From: Burkholderiales bacterium
Lineage (GTDB): Bacteria > Pseudomonadota > Gammaproteobacteria > Burkholderiales > Burkholderiaceae_E
Assembly: GCA_947487165.1 (NCBI GenBank)
Contig: CANKWX010000032.1
Location: 1-42,417 of the forward strand
DNA length: 42,417 nt
Direction of reading: 5' to 3'
Shown here: positions 35,093-42,417 of the stretch, piece after piece
How positions within the stretch are numbered: the first letter of the stretch is position 1
How the letters are laid out: each line of letters opens with the position of its first letter
Program-made: the position numbers and the translations under genes
The notes under the pieces: generated by a model
Told to the model about the DNA's origin: nothing
Databases searched by the model: none
The model's input: only the letters and a program-made list of their open reading frames with translations

Positions 35093-36415
35093 ATGAATGA
35101 AAACGCCGAGCATCCGCAGTTCGTCGCCTGGCTTCGTGCCGTGGCGCCCTATATCCACGCTTTTCGAGGCAAGACATTGGTCATCGGCTTTGCCGGCGAG
35201 CTGGTGACCGACGGGCGTCTGAACACCCTGGCGCAGGACTTGAGTCTGCTGCACGCCATGGGCATGCGGCTGGTGCTGGTCTTTGGCTCACGCCCGCAGA
35301 TCGATGAGCAGATGACCCTGCGGGGTGCGCAAAGCCGCTATCACGACAGTGTCAGGATCACCGATGCGCTGGCCCTTGAATGCGCCAAGGAAGCCGCCGG
35401 CGAGACCCGTCTCGACATCGAAGCTGCATTCTCGCAGGGGCTGCCCAATACCCCGATGGCGCACTCGACCGTCCGCGTCATCTCGGGCAACTTCGTGACC
35501 GCCAGGCCGGTTGGGATCGTTGATGGCGTCGATTTCGAGCACAGCGGGCTGGTTCGCAAGGTCGATACGCCGGCGATCCGGCTGGCACTGGCCAATGACT
35601 CGCTCGTGCTGCTGCCGCCGCTCGGCTTTTCGCCCACCGGCGAAGCCTTCAACCTGTCGATGGAGGATGTGGCCACTGCCACCGCCATCGCGCTCGATGC
35701 CGACAAGCTGATCTTCGTGACTGAAACCGATGGCGTTCGCGACGAGCAAGGACGGGTGATGACCGAAATCACCGAGGGCCTGGCGCGCACGCTGCTCGAT
35801 GCCGGGCAATTGCCTGTCGACGCCGCCGCCTATCTGCGTTATGCCCTGAAGGCCTGCGACGGCGGCGTCGCACGCGCACATATCGTGCCCTTCTCCCTCG
35901 ACGGCTCGGTGCTGCTCGAGCTCTTCCTTCATGACGGTGTCGGCTCGATGGTGGTCGAAGAGACGCTGGAAGCGCTGCGCGAAGCCGGACAGGACGATGT
36001 CGGCGGCATCATCGCGCTGATCCGCCCGCTCGAAGAAGACGGCACGCTGGTCAAGCGCGACCGCAGCCTGATCGAACGCGAAATCACCAACTTCACCGTC
36101 ATCGAACACGACGGCGTGATCTTCGGCTGTGCCGCACTCTATGCCTTCGACGATGACGCCATGGGCGAACTCGCCTGCCTTGCGGTCAACCCCAATGTTC
36201 AGGGCCAGGGCGACGGCGAAAGGCTGCTCAAGCGCATCGAGCAACGGGCACGGGCCTCGGGAATGAAGCGGCTCTTCGTCCTCACGACCCGTACCGGGCA
36301 CTGGTTCTTGAAGCGCGGCTTCATTCCCGGCACCGTCGACGATTTGCCCCGATCGCGCAAGAACCTGTACAACTGGCAGCGCAAATCACAGGTGCTGCTC
36401 AAAACGCTCGCCTGA
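35093..36415 (+). CDS. argA: Amino-acid N-acetyltransferase (N-acetylglutamate synthase) ArgA
   Basis: ArgA makes N-acetylglutamate from glutamate and acetyl-CoA, the first step of arginine synthesis, and is feedback-inhibited by arginine in E. coli. The 440 residues match the E. coli 443. The N-terminal amino-acid-kinase-like domain (about 1-285) has YIHAFRGKTLVIGFAGELV, LVFGSRPQIDEQM and DVATATAIALDADKLIFVTET. The C-terminal GNAT domain (about 290-440) has the acetyl-CoA loop NPNVQGQGDGERLLKRIE and ends with FLKRGFIPGTVDDLP. The ATG at 35093 aligns with the family N-terminus. It likely starts as a leaderless mRNA. yggX follows after 37 bases. Confidence 0.97.
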   Translation: MNENAEHPQFVAWLRAVAPYIHAFRGKTLVIGFAGELVTDGRLNTLAQDLSLLHAMGMRLVLVFGSRPQIDEQMTLRGAQSRYHDSVRITDALALECAKEAAGETRLDIEAAFSQGLPNTPMAHSTVRVISGNFVTARPVGIVDGVDFEHSGLVRKVDTPAIRLALANDSLVLLPPLGFSPTGEAFNLSMEDVATATAIALDADKLIFVTETDGVRDEQGRVMTEITEGLARTLLDAGQLPVDAAAYLRYALKACDGGVARAHIVPFSLDGSVLLELFLHDGVGSMVVEETLEALREAGQDDVGGIIALIRPLEEDGTLVKRDRSLIEREITNFTVIEHDGVIFGCAALYAFDDDAMGELACLAVNPNVQGQGDGERLLKRIEQRARASGMKRLFVLTTRTGHWFLKRGFIPGTVDDLPRSRKNLYNWQRKSQVLLKTLA

Positions 36416-36452
36416 GACCGCCGCTCGCAACACAACCATTTGAAGGATTGTC

Positions 36453-36725
36453 ATGGCCCGAACCGTTCAGTGCATCAAGCTTCAGAAAGAGGCCGAAGGC
36501 CTCGACTTTGCGCCCTATCCGGGCGAACTCGGCAAGCGCATTTACGAGAACGTCTCGAAAGAGGCCTGGCAGGCATGGCTCAAGCATCAGACCATGCTGG
36601 TCAACGAGAACCGGCTCAATCTGGCCGATGTGCGGGCGCGCAAGTACCTCGCCACACAGATGGAAAGCTTTTTTTTCGGCGGCGATGTGGATCAGGCCAC
36701 CGGCTACGTGCCGCCTTCGGCCTGA
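36453..36725 (+). CDS. yggX: Fe(II)-trafficking protein YggX
   Basis: YggX is a small protein that protects iron-sulfur enzymes from oxidants and helps iron traffic. The 90 residues are the usual length, with [19 protein letters not shown] (conserved Cys7), [19 protein letters not shown] and [25 protein letters not shown], then [13 protein letters not shown] lies well placed before the ATG. It follows argA. The last 22 bases are antisense to the end of the convergent permease gene. Confidence 0.97.
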   Translation: MARTVQCIKLQKEAEGLDFAPYPGELGKRIYENVSKEAWQAWLKHQTMLVNENRLNLADVRARKYLATQMESFFFGGDVDQATGYVPPSA

Positions 36726-38128
36726 CGACCGCCGTCAGCCCTGCCTGATCGGCCCACAAGAGCCATCAGCACGGTGCCTGCGGCCAGCACGGCCACGCCG
36801 ACCCAGGCGGCATTGACACCAAGGAAGGTGTTGCCGCCCACATAGCTCAGGCTCGACCAGAGCATATAGGCGCAGGCAAGGCAAAACGCGAGCGGCAGCA
36901 CCGGATAGAGCGGCACCCTGAACGGCCTCGGCGCATCCGGCTCGCGGATGCGCAGCACGAAGAGACTGATGCCAGCGAGCAGAAAAAACAGCCAGAACAC
37001 CGGTGCGGTGTATTCGACCATGGTCGCAAAGCCTCCGCCGGTCGCGATGCCCAGCCCCATCAGCAAGATCGCAAAGGCACACTGCGCCCACAGCGCATTG
37101 ACCGGCGTGCCGCGATCCTCGACCCACACGCCGAGCCGGCCGAGCGCCGCCCAGTCTTGCCCGACCGCAAAGTTGGACCGAGCGCCCACCATCATGGTCG
37201 CGTTGATCGAGGTCAGTGCCGCGACCGCCACCATCAGCGAGATCAGCATCTCACCGGGCTTGCCGAAACTGATGCGCAGCAGATCAGCCGCCACCGCCTG
37301 TGATTTCGACATGCCCGACAGACCGAGGCCGGCGAGATAGGCCCAATTGGCCGCCAGATAGAGCAGCGTGATCAGCAGGATCGAACCGACCATCACCGGG
37401 ACCATGGTGCGGTTGCGATCGCGCATTTCGGCACTGATGTAGGCCGCTTCATTCCAGCCGCCGAAGGTCAGCAGCACGAAGACCATCGCCAGACCGAAGG
37501 CCGGCAGCGAAAACGCGCCGCCAGCCGATGAGGCGGCTGCAAGTTCGCCGGTGGAAGCGGACGCACCCAGTCCGTTGGTCGCCGCCACCACACCCGCAGC
37601 AAAGACCAGTACCAGCCCGGCCACCTCGATGCCGGTGAGCAGCACCTGAATCGCAGCTCCCTGTCGCACGCCCAGGACGTTGAAGACGGTCAGCAGCAGC
37701 ACCGCGGCAACGCCCCAGATCGCGGACGACCCCGGCCCGAGCGGCAGGACCTGCGTCATGTAGTCGCCGAAGACAAAGCCGAGCAAGGCGATCGACCCGG
37801 TGGTAATGACTGCAAAGCGGCTCCAGCCAAACAGAAACGACAGCTTGCGGCCGAAGGCCCGGTGCAGAAAATGGTAATCGCCGCCAGCGCTCGGGTAGGC
37901 AGTGGCCAGCTCGCAGTAGCACAGGGCACCGATGATCGAGATGAGGCCGCCAAGGGCCCAGGCGAGCATCATCCAGAGCGCGCTGGGTGAATTCATCGCA
38001 ACCAGCGACGGCGCCTTGAAGATGCCGGCACCGATCACGATGCCGACCACAATCGCCACCGCCTCGCGAGCACCAAGGGTGGGACGGGGGCGGCCGGCGG
38101 AGGGCTGTGGGGTCATGGGGTCGGACAT
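36704..38128 (-). CDS. APC-superfamily amino acid permease
   Basis: A 474-residue membrane transporter with about twelve hydrophobic spans. The first span has the APC motif [15 protein letters not shown] (the G-I-G-xG-IF core), and [16 protein letters not shown] follows the third. [20 protein letters not shown] in the middle and [13 protein letters not shown] are further APC signatures. It resembles the LAT/YfnA side of the family; the substrate cannot be read from the sequence. The ATG at 38128 is six bases after rpiA, so it is probably cotranscribed with it. The 3' end overlaps yggX by 22 bases. Confidence 0.9.
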   Translation of the reverse strand: MSDPMTPQPSAGRPRPTLGAREAVAIVVGIVIGAGIFKAPSLVAMNSPSALWMMLAWALGGLISIIGALCYCELATAYPSAGGDYHFLHRAFGRKLSFLFGWSRFAVITTGSIALLGFVFGDYMTQVLPLGPGSSAIWGVAAVLLLTVFNVLGVRQGAAIQVLLTGIEVAGLVLVFAAGVVAATNGLGASASTGELAAASSAGGAFSLPAFGLAMVFVLLTFGGWNEAAYISAEMRDRNRTMVPVMVGSILLITLLYLAANWAYLAGLGLSGMSKSQAVAADLLRISFGKPGEMLISLMVAVAALTSINATMMVGARSNFAVGQDWAALGRLGVWVEDRGTPVNALWAQCAFAILLMGLGIATGGGFATMVEYTAPVFWLFFLLAGISLFVLRIREPDAPRPFRVPLYPVLPLAFCLACAYMLWSSLSYVGGNTFLGVNAAWVGVAVLAAGTVLMALVGRSGRADGGRQAEGGT

Positions 38129-38134
38129 AGGCGC

Positions 38135-38794
38135 TCAGGGGGTCATGGTGCGGACGCCTTGCGGGTCGGCGACCAGCGCGACATCGGCACCGCGGCGAGC
38201 GAAAAGCCCGACTGTGACCACACCCGGCCACTGGTTGAGCTCGGTTTCGAGTCCGACCGGATCCTCGATCTTCAACCCGTGAACATCGAGGATGGGGTTG
38301 CCGTTGTCGGTGAAATAGCCCTTTCGCCATCTCGCCTCGGCACCAAGACGGCCGAATGCGCTGATCAGCTGGCGACCGGCCATCGGGATGATCTCGACCG
38401 GCAACGGAAAATGACCCAATACCGGAACCACCTTGGAGCGGTCGACGATACACACGAAGCGATCAGCGATCGCCGCGATGATCTTCTCGCGCGTGAGCGC
38501 GCCCCCGCCGCCCTTGATCATCCGCAGTCCCGGGTCGATTTCGTCGGCGCCGTCGACATAGACCGGGATGCTGCCCACCGCCTCAAGCGGCAGGACGTCG
38601 ATGCCTTCCTCGCGCAGCAGCCGTGTGCTTTGCTCGGAGCTCGACACCGCGCGATTGAAGCGATTGCGGATCTGGCCGAGTTCGCGGATGAAAAGGGCCA
38701 CCGTCGAGCCGCTCCCAACGCCGACAACTGACCCGTCGACAAGATGATCAATGGCCGCCCGGGCAACCGCCCGTTTCAGTTCATCCTGGTTCAT
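38135..38794 (-). CDS. rpiA: Ribose-5-phosphate isomerase A
   Basis: RpiA interconverts ribose 5-phosphate and ribulose 5-phosphate in the pentose phosphate pathway. The 219 residues equal the E. coli length. Signatures: [14 protein letters not shown] (phosphate loop), [38 protein letters not shown] with the catalytic Asp/Glu and Lys region, and [11 protein letters not shown]. It starts 28 bases after the REC-EAL gene and is followed by the permease at six bases, so all three may form a transcript. Confidence 0.97.
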   Translation of the reverse strand: MNQDELKRAVARAAIDHLVDGSVVGVGSGSTVALFIRELGQIRNRFNRAVSSSEQSTRLLREEGIDVLPLEAVGSIPVYVDGADEIDPGLRMIKGGGGALTREKIIAAIADRFVCIVDRSKVVPVLGHFPLPVEIIPMAGRQLISAFGRLGAEARWRKGYFTDNGNPILDVHGLKIEDPVGLETELNQWPGVVTVGLFARRGADVALVADPQGVRTMTP

Positions 38795-38822
38795 GAAATC
38801 GAATCGGTCCTTGCATCAGCCG

Positions 38823-40733
38823 TCAGACATAGATCGCGCCCAAGGGCGATGAATCGGCCATGGGCAAAGAGGGATAGCCGCCGCGCGCACCGAAACCCGC
38901 GTGCTGTTGACTGCGTGCCGACGCCGGGCTCGGAACCATGCCTTCAAAGCCCGACCACCATTGTGGCAAATCATCGGCCGGCATGGGTCGGGCAAAGAGA
39001 TATCCCTGTACCTCATTGCAACCGAGCGCCCGCAAGGAGTCAAGTTGCGATCGTGTCTCGACGCCCTCGGCCACTGTCGACAGGCCAAGCGCCTGCGCCA
39101 GCGCGGTGATCGAGCGCACGACCGCGCGACTTTGCCCGTTTTCGCCGAGCTGATCAATGAAAGAGCGATCGATCTTGAGCGTGTCGATCGGCAGTTGGGT
39201 GAGATAAGCAAGCGACGAATAGCCGGTGCCGAAATCGTCGAGTGCCAGACGCACCCCAAGTTGCTTCAGGCCATGCAGGCTGCCGAGCGAGCGTTTGATA
39301 TCGCGCATGACACCGGTCTCGGTCAGCTCGAGCTCGAGCGTCGAAGAATCAAGACCGGTCGTGTCGAGCGCTCTGGACACCGCCTCGGCCAGTTCGGGCT
39401 GCTCGAGATGACGCACATGGATGTTGACCGAGACGGTCGGCACCATCAGCCCGACCTCCCGCCATCGGCTGGTCTGGCGCAGTGCCTCGCCGACCGCCCA
39501 TTCGCCCATCCTGAAGATCAGCGACGTCTCCTCTGCAAGCGGGATGAATTCGTCCGGATAGAGGAGCCGGTCATCGTGCTGCCAGCGCATCAGCGCCTCA
39601 AGGCCGGCGAGTCGATGCGTCGCCGGATCGATGATCGGCTGGTAATGAAGTCGCAGCTCATCTCGATCGAGCGCCTGGTGCAGCGCATTTTCGAGGTCGA
39701 AGCGGTCCCGGTCGGAAGAGCCGAGCGTGCCGACGAATGTCCGCGCGATATTGCCCCCGGCGAGCTTGGCTCCCGACAGCGCCTGCCCGGCCTTGACCAT
39801 CATCGATTCGATGCCACAAGCGCTGCGGGTGAGGGCAATCCCGATCGAGGCGCTCTGCACGAACTCCAGGCCGCCACAGTCGATCGGTCGGCGCAACGCG
39901 GTCAGGGCAATCTGGGCGGCGCGTTCGGCTGCACGCGCGCTCGGGAGTGACTGAAAGAGAATGGCGAACTCATCACTGGCCAGCCGTCCCATGGCCAGAC
40001 CCGGCAGGTTGCGAAACGCCTGCTGCAGACGATCGGCCACCTCACACAGGGTTTCGTCTCCAGCGTCACTCCCCAGTGAATCATTGAGTCGCTTGAAGCG
40101 GTCGAGATCGATCAGCAGCAGCGCGGCGCGCTGCTCGTCGCTGACCTGCAAGTCATCGAGCAGCCCCTGCGCCGACTTCAGAAAACCGGTACGGCTGAGC
40201 CATCCGGTCAGGGCATCGCGCCAGGCCAGTTCACGCGCCTCGCGGGCAGTCTGGCTGGCCCGCGCGGCCAGCCCCTTGGCGCGATCGAGGCGGCGCCGGC
40301 TGCTGACGATCTCGGAGCGCAACCGGGCGGTGGCCACCAGTTGCGACAGCCGCTGCGCAAGCAGTTTCCACTGCAGCGACTTGACGAAAAAATCGCTTGC
40401 GCCGGCCTCAAAAGCGCGTTCGATCGAGGCTTCATCGTCCTGGCCGCTGAGGACCACGATCGGAATCGCCCGATCGCCCATATGCCCGCGCAATCGGGCG
40501 CAGGCATCGAAGCCATTGCCCTCGGGGAGGACGGCGTCCATCACCACCGCAGCCGGCAAAGCGGCATCGAGCGCTTCGATGGCCCGAGCCGCGTTTGCGA
40601 CAGCCTGAACGTCGATGCCCTGCTCTGCCAGACCCTCGGCGATCAGGTGCTGCCAGGCCAGGTCGTCCTCGACCAGCAGGATGCGAAACCGATGAGGCGC
40701 GAGGGACGAGTCCACGGATGAACCATCAGGCAA
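38823..40733 (-). CDS. REC-GGDEF-EAL response regulator, likely c-di-GMP phosphodiesterase
   Basis: A 636-residue three-domain signalling protein. REC (about 15-130): phosphoacceptor Asp66 (VVMDAVLPEGNG), Lys118 (FFVKS). A helical linker leads to a GGDEF-type domain (about 165-340) whose signature is LASDEF (251-256) instead of GGDEF, so it probably cannot make c-di-GMP. It could still bind GTP. The EAL domain (about 345-595) has intact GLEALMRW (379-381 is EAL), ELTETGVM, DDFGTGYSS (499-507), LKIDRSFI and EGVET, so c-di-GMP hydrolysis is likely. The start is TTG at 40733 with GGAAG upstream; GTG at 40715 is possible. Its position beside flgK-flgL suggests control of motility; no partner kinase is seen. 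Confidence 0.92.
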   Translation of the reverse strand: MPDGSSVDSSLAPHRFRILLVEDDLAWQHLIAEGLAEQGIDVQAVANAARAIEALDAALPAAVVMDAVLPEGNGFDACARLRGHMGDRAIPIVVLSGQDDEASIERAFEAGASDFFVKSLQWKLLAQRLSQLVATARLRSEIVSSRRRLDRAKGLAARASQTAREARELAWRDALTGWLSRTGFLKSAQGLLDDLQVSDEQRAALLLIDLDRFKRLNDSLGSDAGDETLCEVADRLQQAFRNLPGLAMGRLASDEFAILFQSLPSARAAERAAQIALTALRRPIDCGGLEFVQSASIGIALTRSACGIESMMVKAGQALSGAKLAGGNIARTFVGTLGSSDRDRFDLENALHQALDRDELRLHYQPIIDPATHRLAGLEALMRWQHDDRLLYPDEFIPLAEETSLIFRMGEWAVGEALRQTSRWREVGLMVPTVSVNIHVRHLEQPELAEAVSRALDTTGLDSSTLELELTETGVMRDIKRSLGSLHGLKQLGVRLALDDFGTGYSSLAYLTQLPIDTLKIDRSFIDQLGENGQSRAVVRSITALAQALGLSTVAEGVETRSQLDSLRALGCNEVQGYLFARPMPADDLPQWWSGFEGMVPSPASARSQQHAGFGARGGYPSLPMADSSPLGAIYV

Positions 40734-40817
40734 AAGACTTCCGATCGTACCGCACCGACCGCCTTGATCCGCGCCGCGCCGCGCCTGCGATTTGCGGGAC
40801 TCAGCCCGCTCCCTGCG

Positions 40818-41726
40818 TCAGAGATAGTTGAACAGCGACATCTTCGCGATGGACGAATAGCTCTTGAGGGCAGCCTCGACCGTCGTCTGGTTCTGCGACA
40901 TGTTCGAAATCGCCGCCGCGAAATCGACATCGATCAGGCTCGACATCCGCGCGGCATTGTCGATCGTCCCGTTTTCAAGGTCTCTCAGGTGGGTATCGAT
41001 CGCATTGAGCCGCTCGCCCACCGTCGCCCGGGTCACGCCCAGGCGATCGATCGAGCGATCGACGCTGCCCAGCGTCGACTGGGCGATCGCCGCAGCGCTC
41101 GCCGCCGTGGCAGACGGATCCTTGAAGACGGCGATCGCCGCATCGAGCTGCACAAAGATGCTCTCGGTGCCACTAGCGGTCGGCGATGCGGTGAAATTTG
41201 CCCGACCGTCGAGTGAGACCGGGAAGGAGAGCTCCTGACCGACCTGGACCGTGCCGGGCTGGGCGTTATAGGTTGTACCGTCGGCCGCGATGGGTGCACT
41301 GGTCGCGCCCTGGCCGCCAAATACAAAACCGCCGGTGCCGTCAGAGCGGTTGGCCACGGCGAGCAACTGGTCACGGATCGCACTGAGGTTAGCGCCCAGA
41401 GTGAATCGATCGGAGGTGTTGTTCGTCGCATTGGCGCCACGCAGCAAGGTCTCACGGGCGCTCTGCAGCAAAGACGTGGCGTCGCCGATCGTGCTGTCGG
41501 CATTCGAGAGCTGCTGCTGCGCATAGCCGACTGCCCGTTTTTCGGCGTCCATGCGGGCCTGACGCGAGCGCACCTTCTCGGCTTCGGCGGCCGCAGCCGG
41601 ATCGTCGGACGGGCGATTGATCCGCTTGCCCGAGCTCAGTTGCTCCTGCGACTTGATCAGCGCGGCCTGGCGATCGGTGATGCCGTCGAGCGCCACTTTT
41701 TGGGCATAACCGGTGGCAATCCGCAT
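40818..41726 (-). CDS. flgL: Flagellar hook-associated protein 3 FlgL
   Basis: FlgL is the second hook-filament junction protein. The 302 residues begin MRIATGYAQKVALDGITDRQ, followed by SSGKRINRPSDDPAAA, the conserved flagellin-type N-terminal motif. The C-terminus has RLNAIDTHLRDLEN, DVDFAAAISNMSQNQTTVEAALKSYSSIAKMSLFNYL, the typical coiled end. The middle is variable and Ala/Gly/Thr-rich. The ATG at 41726 has GGAGAA four bases ahead. It follows flgK on the same strand, with a small duplication between them. Confidence 0.95.
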   Translation of the reverse strand: MRIATGYAQKVALDGITDRQAALIKSQEQLSSGKRINRPSDDPAAAAEAEKVRSRQARMDAEKRAVGYAQQQLSNADSTIGDATSLLQSARETLLRGANATNNTSDRFTLGANLSAIRDQLLAVANRSDGTGGFVFGGQGATSAPIAADGTTYNAQPGTVQVGQELSFPVSLDGRANFTASPTASGTESIFVQLDAAIAVFKDPSATAASAAAIAQSTLGSVDRSIDRLGVTRATVGERLNAIDTHLRDLENGTIDNAARMSSLIDVDFAAAISNMSQNQTTVEAALKSYSSIAKMSLFNYL

Positions 41727-41748
41727 GGTGTTCTCCGAAAAAATTCAG

Positions 41749-41792
41749 CGCCCATCAGGGCGTTCAAGCAAAAATCAGGGCGTTCAGGCAAA
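41749..41792 (-). repeat. Near-perfect direct repeat and hairpin between flgK and flgL
   Basis: ATCAGGGCGTTCANGCAAA occurs at 41754-41772 and 41774-41792, differing at one base. The second copy contains the flgK stop codon. On the minus strand the first copy is joined to CGCCC-TGAT-GGGCG (41749-41762), a five-pair hairpin with a tetraloop, followed after five bases by six Us. It may be a weak terminator or mRNA stability signal between the two genes. Confidence 0.55.
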
Positions 41793-42417
41793 CGACTGCA
41801 ACAGCGACTGGAACATCTGGTTGGCGGTGCTGATCACCTTGGCCGCCGCCTGATAGGCCTGCTGATACTCCAGCATGCGGGCGGCTTCTTCATCAAGATT
41901 GACGCCCGAGACCGCAGTGCGCGCGCTTTCCGCATCGTCAAAGAGCCGCTGACTCATGTCGCCGGTCGCCTTGGCAGACTGCGCACGCGTACCGACTTCG
42001 CCCACCAGGTCGGCATAACGGTCGATGACCTTGGCGCCATCGACATTGCTCGCATCGCCGAGCGACTGCATCGCCCTCGCGTTCCGGTTGTCACCCGCCG
42101 GATTGGCCGTCGCCACAAGCTGCATCGTGTCGCCGGCCTTGGGCGCACCCGACAGCTTCAACGACCAGCCGTTGTAGCTGAGGGTCATCCCGGGGGTATA
42201 GGTCAGCCCGGTCGGATTGCCGGTGCCGGTGCCGGTGACATTGAAGGTACCGGTACTGGTGAAAGTGATCGAGACCGGCTGACTGGTCTTGGCGCCGATG
42301 GCCGAGATGTCGAGACCGCTGGCCGACAAGTCACCGGTGTTGGCGGAGCCCGGAACCGTCGTCACCGGCAGCGCAGTGGCCAGACGCGACGGATTGGTCA
42401 GCATCGACTTGACGCCC
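41784..42417 (-). CDS. flgK: Flagellar hook-associated protein 1 FlgK (5' part cut by window edge)
   Basis: About 210 C-terminal residues of FlgK, the first hook-filament junction protein. The very end is diagnostic: VSGVNLDEEAARMLEYQQAY and QAAAKVISTANQMFQSLLQS, the conserved coiled C-terminus shared with FlgE and other axial proteins. Ahead of it are a beta-rich segment (GTFNVTGTGTGNPTGLTY) and the helix DRYADLVGEVGTRAQSAK. The frame is open through 42416, so the N-terminal two thirds are outside the window. flgL follows in the normal order. Confidence 0.95.
   Translation of the reverse strand, partial: GVKSMLTNPSRLATALPVTTVPGSANTGDLSASGLDISAIGAKTSQPVSITFTSTGTFNVTGTGTGNPTGLTYTPGMTLSYNGWSLKLSGAPKAGDTMQLVATANPAGDNRNARAMQSLGDASNVDGAKVIDRYADLVGEVGTRAQSAKATGDMSQRLFDDAESARTAVSGVNLDEEAARMLEYQQAYQAAAKVISTANQMFQSLLQSFA

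Noticed and set aside
35073-35177. A longer hrpA reading frame beginning at 35177
   Set aside because: It would overlap argA by 85 bases, lacks family similarity, and the GTG at 35072 already gives the conserved N-terminus.

Overview
The window is a high-GC stretch of chromosome that most resembles a betaproteobacterium of the order Burkholderiales. The evidence is the block scpB-rluB-rimP-nusA-infB-rbfA-truB-typA in that order, a PHA phasin, flagellar genes, a PEP-CTERM protein, and the Aat/Bpt pair. This placement is inferred from gene content and protein style, not from a search. Almost all of the window is ordinary chromosomal coding sequence. I see no insertion sequence, prophage, integrase or CRISPR array.

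Layout. (1) 1-10613, minus strand: a translation, ribosome-maturation and transcription-elongation block. A perfect -10 box and an intrinsic-terminator-like hairpin lie just ahead of rimP. (2) 10972-15660: a secreted subtilisin-like protease with a beta-rich C-terminal domain, a CgeB-type glycosyltransferase, a PEP-CTERM protein behind a probable sigma-54 promoter, and a DUF1232 membrane protein. (3) 15691-19038: initiator tRNA-fMet with its terminator, then NUDIX hydrolase, aat, bpt and pyrD on the plus strand. (4) 18978-21940: a cobalt-type nitrile hydratase (alpha then beta) divergent from a B12-binding radical SAM protein. (5) 21894-26251: lutA-lutB divergent from an IclR regulator, then a D-Ala-D-Ala endopeptidase. 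(6) 26486-31000: a phasin with a strong sigma-70 promoter, a MoaB/CinA-like protein with a fatty-acid-hydroxylase-family membrane protein, and a beta-propeller protein with a polysaccharide deacetylase. (7) 30912-36725: hrpA divergent from argA, then yggX. (8) 36704-42417, minus strand: the 3' end of flgK, then flgL, a REC-GGDEF-EAL protein, rpiA and an amino acid permease.

How the genes work together. The first block is one or two operons for ribosome assembly, initiation and NusA-dependent elongation, probably regulated in the rimP leader. Aat and Bpt both attach N-degron residues and sit together. LutAB with a divergent IclR regulator looks like a self-contained lactate or related oxidation module that lacks lutC here. 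Three convergent pairs overlap at their 3' ends (pyrD/nthB, radical SAM/lutB, yggX/permease), so the genome is tightly packed.

The most interesting signals are regulatory. A palindromic -10 box (ATTATAAT) sits exactly between hrpA and argA, placed so that both transcripts would begin at their start codons. There is also a hairpin plus U-tract in the rimP-nusA-infB leader, and a -24/-12 promoter before the PEP-CTERM gene. I did not find a clearly new multi-gene system. The closest candidates are the divergent nitrile hydratase/B12-radical SAM pair and the propeller-deacetylase pair with an altered metal-binding motif.
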